A stretch of DNA of 64,000 nucleotides, taken from contig NZ_CP029617.1 of assembly GCF_003945545.1 (NCBI RefSeq), positions 5,069,001 through 5,133,000 of the forward strand, in the 5' to 3' direction. The notes beneath the pieces were generated by a model, which saw nothing but the letters and a program-made list of their open reading frames with translations, did no database searches and was not told where the DNA came from. This document shows, piece by piece, positions 58,485 to 64,000 of the stretch (position 1 is its first letter; each line of letters begins with the position of its first letter). This stretch comes from Streptomyces sp. WAC 01529. GTDB lineage: Bacteria; Actinomycetota; Actinomycetes; Streptomycetales; Streptomycetaceae. The translations under genes and the position numbers were made by a program.

Positions 58485-58506
58485 CCGGGTAACGGTCGTT
58501 AACCGG
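58485..58506. promoter_or_regulatory. Inverted repeat upstream of the enoyl-CoA hydratase gene
   Basis: CCGGGTAACG-GT-CGTTAACCGG, 9 of 10 positions symmetric. The TAACG..CGTTA arms resemble TetR-family sites. It overlaps the sequence just before the ribosome-binding site (GGAGGAGG), so a bound protein would block initiation. Confidence 0.5.
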
Positions 58507-58520
58507 AGGAGGCGTCGGTC

Positions 58521-59318
58521 ATGGGTGACGAGCAGCGGTACGGGGCGTACGTGGCGGTCAGGCGGCACGGCCATGTCGTCGAACTCGTCCTGGACCGCCC
58601 GAAGGCGATGAACGCCGTCTCCCTGGAGATGGCCCGCTCCATCGCCGCCGCCTGCGCCGCCCTCTGTGAGGACCGCGACGCCCGGGTCGTCGTCGTGACG
58701 TCCACCCACGAGCGGGCGTTCTGCGTGGGCGCCGACCTCAAGGAGCGCAACTCCCTCAGCGACGCCGAGTTGCTCCGCCAGCGCCCCGCCTCCCGCGCCT
58801 GCTACACCGGCGTGCTTGAGCTGCCCATGCCCACCGTCGCCGCCGTGCACGGCTTCGCGCTCGGGGGCGGGTTCGAACTCGCGCTCTCCTGTGACGTGAT
58901 CGTCGCCGACCCGAGCGCGGTCGTCGGGCTGCCCGAAGTCTCCGTCGGTGTCATCCCGGGCGGCGGCGGTACGCAGCTCCTGCCGCGCCGCGTCGGTGCC
59001 GCCCGCGCCGCCGAGCTGATCTTCTCGGCGCGGCGCGTGGAGGCTGCCGAGGCAAGGGAGTTGGGCCTCGTCGACCTGCTGGTGGGGGAGGGCGAGGCGC
59101 GTACGGAGGCGCTCGCGCTCGGCGCCCGTATGGCCGCCAACTCGCCGGTCGGGCTGCGCGCCGCCAAGCGTGCGCTGCGCCTGGGGCACGGCCTCGACCT
59201 GCGGGCCGGTCTCGAGGTGGAGGACGCGGCGTGGCGTGCGGTGGCGTTCTCGGGCGACCGGGCGGAGGGCGTCGCGGCGTTCAACGAGAAGCGGAAGCCG
59301 CAGTGGCCCGGGGAGTAG
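58521..59318 (+). CDS. Enoyl-CoA hydratase/isomerase family protein
   Basis: 265 aa crotonase-fold protein. Motifs: GHVVELVLDRPKAMNAVSLE, AFCVGADLKERNSLSD (oxyanion Gly and first catalytic region), VAAVHGFALGGGFELALSCD, PEVSVGVIPGGGGTQLLPRR, then ARELGLVDLLVGEGE. The two catalytic Glu of hydratases map to the FELALSC and PEVSVG region; the Glu in PEV is present. GGAGGAGG site precedes the ATG. A palindromic operator candidate overlaps the upstream region. Likely acts in beta-oxidation or related CoA chemistry; substrate unknown. Confidence 0.87.
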   Translation: MGDEQRYGAYVAVRRHGHVVELVLDRPKAMNAVSLEMARSIAAACAALCEDRDARVVVVTSTHERAFCVGADLKERNSLSDAELLRQRPASRACYTGVLELPMPTVAAVHGFALGGGFELALSCDVIVADPSAVVGLPEVSVGVIPGGGGTQLLPRRVGAARAAELIFSARRVEAAEARELGLVDLLVGEGEARTEALALGARMAANSPVGLRAAKRALRLGHGLDLRAGLEVEDAAWRAVAFSGDRAEGVAAFNEKRKPQWPGE

Positions 59319-59422
59319 GGAGACCCGGGTGCGGGGAGCGGGGTGCGGGGAGCGGAGCGCGGGGAGTACGCAGAGTTATGTCCCGAAGTTCGGCATTGCC
59401 GTAAACGTCATAGCCTGGAGTG

Positions 59423-60589
59423 ATGGGTGAGGATGTCCGGCTGCGGGCCGTGGTGGAGCTGGCGCGGGGAATGGCCGCCGCGCGGACTCCGCGTGAGTCC
59501 TGGCGGGCCGCCGCCCTCGGTGCCTGCCGCGGGCTGAGCGGCAACTTCGCCGCGCTCTCCGTGTGGGAGCGGGACCTGGGCCGGCTGCGGGTGCTCGTGA
59601 ACGCGGGCGAACGGGCCGAGGGCGAGGAGGAGTTCCCCGAGGGGGAGGCGTACCCCGTCCATCAGTTCCCGGAGATCACCGAGTTCCTGCACGAGCGCTG
59701 GGTCGGCGGCGGGGAGCCGAACGCGTGGGTCGAGACGGCCGAGGGCCCCCGGGGCGGCCGCTCCGCGGGCTACTGCCACCAGCGCGTCACGGCGCTGCGC
59801 CGGCGCGGGCGGGGCTGCTGTGTGGTCGCGCCGATCGTGCTGCACGGGCGGGCGTGGGGCGAGCTGTATGTGGCGAGGCCGGTGGGGGCGCCCGTCTTCG
59901 GCCGCTCCGACGCCGACTTCGCCACGGTGCTCGCGGCGGTGGCCGCCGCCGGGATCGCCCAGACCGAGCGCCTTGAGGAGGCCCGCCGCCTTGCCTTCAC
60001 GGACGCGCTGACAGGGCTCGCCAACCGGCGCGCGGTGGATCTGCGCCTGGACGAGGCGGTGGAGCGGCACCGCGCCGCCGGGGCCGTGGTGAGCCTGGTC
60101 GTCTGTGACGTGAACGGACTCAAGCGGGTCAACGACACCCGGGGCCACGCCGTGGGTGACCGCCTCCTGGAGCGCTTCGGCTCGATCCTCTCGCTCTGCG
60201 GGGCGATGCTGCCGGGCACGCTGGCGGCGCGGCTCGGCGGCGACGAGTTCTGTCTGCTCGCCGTGGGGCCGACCGCGGACGAGGTGGTGCGGGTCGCCGA
60301 TGAACTGTGCCTGCGGGCGGCCGAGTTGGAGCACGGCGACGGCGTCGCCTGCGGGGTCGCCTCCACCGGCGACCCGATCGGCCCGGTCCGCTCGGCCCGC
60401 CGCCTCTTCCGCCTCGCGGACGCGGCCCAGTACCGGGCGAAGGCGGCACGCGCGGCGAAGCCGGTGGTGGCGGGCCGCGAGGGCCCGGCGGGCGGCCGGG
60501 ACCCGGTGATCAGCCTCGCGGACTCGCCCCCGCGCACGGACGATCCGGGGGAGCGCCGCCGGTTCCGGGGGCGGGGGGCGCCGGGGTAG
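59423..60589 (+). CDS. cdgE: GAF-GGDEF protein, CdgE-type diguanylate cyclase
   Basis: 388 aa, cytoplasmic. N-terminal GAF domain (about residues 10-180: FAALSVWERDLGRLRVLVNA, CHQRVTALRRRGRGCCVVAP, GRAWGELYVARPVGAPVFG), then the GGDEF domain from FTDALTGLANRRAVDLRLDE: VVCDVNGLKRVNDTRGHAVG, and an intact active-site loop ARLGGDEFCLLAVG. It should make cyclic di-GMP. It lacks an I-site RXXD five residues upstream of GGDEF as far as I can see. Leaderless: TAGCCT lies 6 nt before ATG. From memory the S. coelicolor equivalent is CdgE (SCO4931). Confidence 0.87.
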   Translation: MGEDVRLRAVVELARGMAAARTPRESWRAAALGACRGLSGNFAALSVWERDLGRLRVLVNAGERAEGEEEFPEGEAYPVHQFPEITEFLHERWVGGGEPNAWVETAEGPRGGRSAGYCHQRVTALRRRGRGCCVVAPIVLHGRAWGELYVARPVGAPVFGRSDADFATVLAAVAAAGIAQTERLEEARRLAFTDALTGLANRRAVDLRLDEAVERHRAAGAVVSLVVCDVNGLKRVNDTRGHAVGDRLLERFGSILSLCGAMLPGTLAARLGGDEFCLLAVGPTADEVVRVADELCLRAAELEHGDGVACGVASTGDPIGPVRSARRLFRLADAAQYRAKAARAAKPVVAGREGPAGGRDPVISLADSPPRTDDPGERRRFRGRGAPG

Positions 60590-60670
60590 GCGGCTCGGGC
60601 GCGCGGCGCCCGGTGGTTCGGGGTGCGAGGTACATACGTCCGCGGAGGCGCGGCAGGCGGGGCGAGGCCC

Positions 60671-60711
60671 GGTCCCGCCGGGCCGCCTGCTCGGTTCGGC
60701 CGGGCGGGACC
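60671..60711. terminator. Intrinsic terminator downstream of cdgE
   Basis: GGTCCCGCCGGGCCG and CGGCCGGGCGGGACC pair over 15 bp with one mismatch, loop 11 nt. It is the main structure in the 256-bp gap before hutH. Confidence 0.75.
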
Positions 60712-60809
60712 AAGGGGTGCTCCGCCCGTTTCAGGGGCCGGGGCGCTCCGGGCCAGACGCCCCGGGCGTGCCGTGTCCGTCGCGTAAGTGGTCCCGGCCG
60801 CATCCACCC

Positions 60810-60838
60810 GTGACACCTGGCGATTCAATCCGTACGCT
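60810..60838 (+). promoter_or_regulatory. hutH leaderless promoter
   Basis: GTGACA (60810-60815), a 17-bp spacer and TACGCT (60833-60838), 7 nt before the hutH ATG. It is one of the clearest promoters in the window. Confidence 0.7.
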
Positions 60839-60845
60839 GCTGAAT

Positions 60846-62399
60846 ATGGATATGCACAGCGTGGGCACCGTGGCCCTTGGGACGTCCGGGACGACCGCGG
60901 CGGATGTCGTCGCCGTCGCGCGCGGGAACGCGCGCGTCGAACTGAGTGACGAGGCGCGGACCGCCCTCGCCGCCTCGCGGGAGATCGTCGACGCCCTCGC
61001 GGCCAAGCCCGACCCCGTCTACGGCGTCTCGACCGGCTTCGGAGCCCTGGCGAGCCGCCACATCGGCCCCGACCTCCGCGCCCAGCTCCAGCGCAACATC
61101 GTCCGCTCGCACGCCGCGGGCATGGGCCCGCGCGTGGAGCGCGAGGTGGTCCGCGCGCTGATGTTCCTGCGCCTGAAGACGGTCTGCTCGGGCCACACCG
61201 GCGTACGCCCCGAGGTCGCGCAGACGATGGCCGACGTGCTCAACGCGGGCATCACCCCGGTCGTCCACGAATACGGCTCGCTCGGCTGCTCCGGCGACCT
61301 CGCCCCGCTCAGCCACTGCGCGCTGACGCTGATGGGCGAGGGTGACGCCGAAGGCCCCGACGGCGAGCTGAGGCCCGCGGGCGAGCTGCTCGCCGCGCAC
61401 GGCATCACCCCGGTCGAGCTGCGCGAGAAGGAGGGGCTCGCCCTCCTCAACGGCACCGACGGCATGCTGGGCATGCTCGTCATGGCCCTCGCCGACCTGG
61501 AGAAGCTCTACAAGTCGGCCGACGTCACCGCGGCCCTCACCCTCGAAGCCCTGCTCGGCACGGACAAGGTCCTCGCCCCCGAGCTGCACGCCATCCGCCC
61601 GCACCCCGGCCAGGCCGCGTCCGCCGCCAACATGCTCGCGGTCCTCGCCGGTTCGGGCCTCACCGGCCACCACCAGGACGACGCCCCGCGCGTCCAGGAC
61701 GCCTACTCGGTGCGCTGCGCCCCGCAGGTCGCGGGCGCGGGACGCGACACCATGGCGCACGCCCGCACGGTCGCCGAGCGCGAGCTGGCCGCCGCCGTCG
61801 ACAACCCCGTCGTGCTGCCCGACGGCCGCGTGGAGTCCAACGGCAACTTCCACGGCGCCCCGGTCGCGTACGTCCTGGACTTCCTCGCGATCGCCGCCGC
61901 GGACCTCGGCTCGATCGCCGAGCGTCGCACCGACCGCCTCCTCGACAAGAACCGCTCGCACGGCCTGCCGCCCTTCCTCGCGGACGACGCCGGGGTCGAC
62001 TCGGGCCTGATGATCGCTCAGTACACGCAGGCGGCCCTGGTCAGCGAGATGAAGCGGCTCGCGGTCCCCGCCTCCGCCGACTCCATCCCGTCCTCCGCCA
62101 TGCAGGAGGACCACGTCTCCATGGGCTGGTCGGCGGCGCGCAAACTCCGTACGGCCGTCGACAACCTGACCCGCGTCGTGGCCATCGAGCTGTATGCCGC
62201 GACCCGCGCCGTCGAGCTGCGCGAGGGCCTCACCCCGGCCCCCGCCACCCGCGCGGTCATCGAGGCGGCCCGCAAGGCGGGCGTCGAGGGGCCGGGCCCG
62301 GACCGCTTCCTCGCCCCGGACCTGGCGGCGGCGGACGCGTTCGTCCGCTCGGGCGGGCTGCTCGCGGCCGTGGAGCCGGTCACCGGCCCGCTGGCCTAG
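60846..62399 (+). CDS. hutH: Histidine ammonia-lyase
   Basis: 517 aa. Converts histidine to urocanate, the first step of histidine utilisation. Motifs: YGVSTGFGALASRHIGPDLR, the electrophile region GSLGCSGDLAPLSHCALTLM, VEAALTLEALLGTD-like region, QDAYSVRCAPQVAGAGRDTM, VESNGNFHGAPVAYVLDFLA and PSSAMQEDHVSMGWSAARKL. The MIO prosthetic group normally forms from Ala-Ser-Gly; here residues 148-150 read Cys-Ser-Gly, which I recall also in other Streptomyces histidases. Leaderless promoter at 60810. No other hut genes follow. Confidence 0.93.
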   Translation: MDMHSVGTVALGTSGTTAADVVAVARGNARVELSDEARTALAASREIVDALAAKPDPVYGVSTGFGALASRHIGPDLRAQLQRNIVRSHAAGMGPRVEREVVRALMFLRLKTVCSGHTGVRPEVAQTMADVLNAGITPVVHEYGSLGCSGDLAPLSHCALTLMGEGDAEGPDGELRPAGELLAAHGITPVELREKEGLALLNGTDGMLGMLVMALADLEKLYKSADVTAALTLEALLGTDKVLAPELHAIRPHPGQAASAANMLAVLAGSGLTGHHQDDAPRVQDAYSVRCAPQVAGAGRDTMAHARTVAERELAAAVDNPVVLPDGRVESNGNFHGAPVAYVLDFLAIAAADLGSIAERRTDRLLDKNRSHGLPPFLADDAGVDSGLMIAQYTQAALVSEMKRLAVPASADSIPSSAMQEDHVSMGWSAARKLRTAVDNLTRVVAIELYAATRAVELREGLTPAPATRAVIEAARKAGVEGPGPDRFLAPDLAAADAFVRSGGLLAAVEPVTGPLA

Positions 62400-62407
62400 A
62401 ACCGCAC

Positions 62408-63031
62408 TCAGACCGGCAGGCCCTCGCGCAGGGCCTGCCGGATGCGGCGGGTGAGCGTGGTCCAGGGGCGCGAGTCGACCACGGGCAGCGCGCGCAGGGC
62501 CGCCTGCCGGGCGAGCCAGTGGGAGTACGCGGCGCTGACCTCGGCGCGCGCGGACTGGTCCCCGCTGCCGGGCTCCCGGCAGGCGTAGTTGGCCGTGATC
62601 CGGCGCGGGTCGCCCTCATGGAGGAAGACGGCCCGCACCTCGCGCCCGGCGGCGGCGCCCTCGCGCATGGCGAGCGCCGCGGCCGCGGGCGTGAGGTAGT
62701 CGCCCTCGATCACCGCGGGCACGTCGACGGTCAGGCGGTTGCGCACGACCCCCAGGAGCGCGGGGTCCAGGGCCTCGGCGGTGGCGATCTGCTCGTCCAG
62801 GACCCGCTCCGGGGAGAGCCGGGAGACGTCGAGGCCGTCGAAACGGTGGAGCCCCGGGTGCCCCTCGGCCGTGGTGATCGCCTGGACCGCGCCGACCACG
62901 TCGTCGAACTCGACGACGAACGCCTTCGACTCCTCGGCCAGTTCGGCGGCGACCCGGCTCTTGCCGATGCCGGACGCACCGCCGATCAGCAGGATGTCCC
63001 AGGGTGGGGCGATGGCCGCGCCGCCGTTCAG
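62408..63031 (-). CDS. P-loop nucleoside-triphosphatase/kinase-like protein, apparent CTG start
   Basis: 207 aa. WDILLIGGASGIGKSRVAAE is a Walker A motif of 2-phosphoglycerate kinase/zeta-like ATPase type, followed by VVEFDDVVGAVQAITTAEGH, VDVPAVIEGDYLTPAAAALA, a lid with REGAAAGREVRAVFLHEGDP and RRITANYACREPGSGDQSAR. It lacks an in-frame ATG/GTG/TTG near the Walker motif. CTG 63031 overlaps the TGA of the upstream sortase-substrate gene (CTGA), analogous to ATGA/GTGA overlaps, and is the best start. The C-terminal codons form a perfect stem-loop with the hutH side. Substrate unknown. Confidence 0.72.
   Translation of the reverse strand: MNGGAAIAPPWDILLIGGASGIGKSRVAAELAEESKAFVVEFDDVVGAVQAITTAEGHPGLHRFDGLDVSRLSPERVLDEQIATAEALDPALLGVVRNRLTVDVPAVIEGDYLTPAAAALAMREGAAAGREVRAVFLHEGDPRRITANYACREPGSGDQSARAEVSAAYSHWLARQAALRALPVVDSRPWTTLTRRIRQALREGLPV
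62413..62441. terminator. Perfect hairpin at the convergent end of hutH and the kinase-like gene
   Basis: CCGGCAGGCCCT and AGGGCCTGCCGG form a 12-bp stem with a 5-nt loop. It lies inside the last codons of the minus-strand gene (QALREGLPV) and 13 bp past the hutH stop, so coding sequence doubles as a terminator. Confidence 0.65.
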
Positions 63032-63339
63032 TACGCCGCGCCGCGGGCCCCGGCCGAACGCTCTCTGCGTACGGAGTAGGCGACGAAGCCCGCTCCCAGG
63101 CCGAGGAACGCCGTCCCGCCGATCACGTACGGAGTCGTGTCGAAGCTGCCGGTGTCCGCGAGGCGGCCGGTGGACGCGGCCGTCTCGTGGTGAGGTGCTG
63201 CTGCCGAGGTCGTGGGCCTGTCGTCCCGGGCCGTCTCGTGCGGCCCCGGAGAGGTCGCGTTCGCGGAGGGGACGAACCACAAGGCGCCGAGGAGGGCTCC
63301 TGCGGCGGTGGCGGTCAGCATGGATCGACGTGCGGACAC
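63028..63339 (-). CDS. LAXTG-type sortase-anchored surface protein
   Basis: 103 aa. Signal peptide SARRSMLTATAAGALLGALW ending SANA, a Thr/Ala/His-rich linker (PHETARDDRPTTSAAAPHHE), then the sorting signal LADTG (residues 60-64), a hydrophobic helix YVIGGTAFLGLGAGFVAYSV and a basic tail RRERSAG. LAXTG motifs are the substrate of class E sortases in Streptomyces. GTG 63339 has AAGGGGGAT about 8 nt upstream. The stop overlaps the CTG of the next gene. Likely a short cell-wall-anchored protein; function unknown. Confidence 0.78.
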   Translation of the reverse strand: MSARRSMLTATAAGALLGALWFVPSANATSPGPHETARDDRPTTSAAAPHHETAASTGRLADTGSFDTTPYVIGGTAFLGLGAGFVAYSVRRERSAGARGAAY

Positions 63340-63449
63340 GGAATCGGATCCCCCTTGTGGTGCTGGCGAATTGGCCGTGTGGGCCGATGGTAGTGAAAGG
63401 CGCGGGTCGCGGGAAAGTCGCGGGGGAGCCGGGCCGTACGCTCCGTCAT

Positions 63450-63785
63450 ATGACTGGAGACGAGACATCACGGTTTGTGCGACTGCGGGTCGAAATGGTG
63501 GTCGAGATCGATGACGCCGGAAAGCTGACCGGCGCGGCGCTGGGGCGCATCGCCGAGGACGAGCGGATGCCCGCCGAGGAGCGCGCGCACGCCGAGGCCG
63601 CCGTCAAGGAGGACGGCGCCGAGGCGCTCGCCTATCTGGTGGATCCGTTCGACCTGGTCAGCGCGGTCCCCGGGGTCGAGCTGACGCAGGCCTCGTGGAG
63701 CAGCGAGATGGTCGACTACGACCCCGATTCGCCGGACTGGGACCCGGACGAGGATGATGACGACGAGGACGACGAGTTGGTGTGA
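63450..63785 (+). CDS. Acidic cytoplasmic protein of unknown function
   Basis: 111 aa. Begins TGDETSRFVRLRVEMVVEID, then AALGRIAEDERMPAEERAHA and SAVPGVELTQASWSSEMVDY, ending in a Asp/Glu tail (DSPDWDPDEDDDDEDDELV). No domain recognised; pI is probably very low. Leaderless: TACGCT lies 7 nt before the ATG. It is divergent from the LAXTG protein. It may be a small regulatory or chaperone-like protein; this is a guess. Confidence 0.72.
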   Translation: MTGDETSRFVRLRVEMVVEIDDAGKLTGAALGRIAEDERMPAEERAHAEAAVKEDGAEALAYLVDPFDLVSAVPGVELTQASWSSEMVDYDPDSPDWDPDEDDDDEDDELV

Positions 63786-63867
63786 GCCGACGGCGCGAGC
63801 CGGCATGACCGGCAGCGCGAGTCGGTGCAAGTCGGCGGCGCGAACCGGATTGGACGATCCGGAATCG

Positions 63868-63901
63868 GGGACCCCGGACAGCAACCGCCGTCCGGGGTCC
63901 C
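63868..63901 (+). terminator. Intrinsic terminator after the acidic protein gene
   Basis: GGGACCCCGGAC and GTCCGGGGTCCC form a perfect 12-bp stem with a 10-nt loop. Bases 63902-64000 show no further recognisable feature before the window edge. Confidence 0.85.
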
Positions 63902-64000
63902 GTCGTCTCACCCCCGCGTGATGATCGGTTTTCCCGTGGGCCCTCCCATGCCGCACAGTGGGGGCAGGGGACGGTTCCAGTACCGCGGAGGTGGTGTTCC

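Noticed and set aside
63468..63956. A 162-codon minus-strand frame
   Set aside because: It is antisense to the acidic protein gene and its terminator.

Overview
The window is a very GC-rich actinobacterial chromosome segment that I assign to Streptomyces. The evidence is extreme third-position GC, GTG/ATG starts, many leaderless promoters of the TANNNT-N6/7-start type, and gene order. From memory the order matches the Streptomyces coelicolor core region around SCO4877-SCO4934: a teichulosonic-acid-like cluster, BMP lipoproteins with an ABC nucleoside transporter, cdd and deoA, add, afsQ2-afsQ1/sigQ, deoC, a phosphomannomutase, a purine nucleoside phosphorylase, accA2 to pccB, cya, cdgE and hutH. 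No rRNA, tRNA, IS element or CRISPR array was recognised.

Layout. 1-6.9 kb: a divergent cell-surface glycopolymer cluster with two glycosyltransferases leftward and four genes rightward (glycosyltransferase-like, CMP-acylneuraminate synthetase fused to a HAD phosphatase, NeuB-type synthase, polysialyltransferase-like protein), consistent with a Kdn/sialic-acid-type polymer. 7-10.7 kb: an MFS exporter plus phosphatase divergent from a LysR regulator, then a small membrane protein. 10.8-20.6 kb: M20 amidohydrolase, two tandem BMP-type nucleoside-binding lipoproteins, an ABC ATPase, two permeases, cytidine deaminase and pyrimidine-nucleoside phosphorylase. 20.8-25 kb: an accessory-looking islet with a Uma2 nuclease-like protein, a methyltransferase-like protein, a DUF4157 (eCIS-associated) protein and a STAS protein. 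25-31 kb: ECF sigma factor, MFS/LysR pair, alpha/beta hydrolase, adenosine deaminase and small secreted or membrane proteins. 31-37 kb: VanZ-like protein, the afsQ signalling locus with divergent sigQ, a kinase and a small secreted protein. 37-46 kb: deoC with two aldehyde dehydrogenase-type genes, a PH-domain protein, a membrane glycosyltransferase, a phosphomannomutase and a purine nucleoside phosphorylase. 46-51 kb: a flavin quinone reductase, DeoR and TetR regulators and membrane proteins. 51-57 kb: acyl-CoA carboxylase genes (alpha, epsilon, beta), maf, mmpB and biotin ligase. 57-64 kb: adenylate cyclase, enoyl-CoA hydratase, a GAF-GGDEF protein, hutH, a P-loop kinase-like protein, an LAXTG surface protein and an acidic protein.

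The most interesting signal is a palindrome, CTACGCGCGTAG and close variants, that recurs before unlinked nucleoside genes: both BMP lipoproteins, the ABC transporter, deoA, add, deoC and the purine nucleoside phosphorylase. It lies at or near the predicted -10 element in most cases. Together these genes import nucleosides, deaminate them (cdd, add), cleave them (deoA, the phosphorylase) and degrade deoxyribose 5-phosphate to acetaldehyde (deoC) and probably acetate (adjacent aldehyde dehydrogenase). They therefore look like one regulon under one repressor; the DeoR-family gene at 48.1 kb is a candidate regulator. Other points of note are an apparent AUC start on the ABC ATPase, an apparent CTG start near 63.0 kb, a DUF4157 protein with a Cys/His-containing C-terminal domain, and a truncated aldehyde dehydrogenase paired with an intact one.
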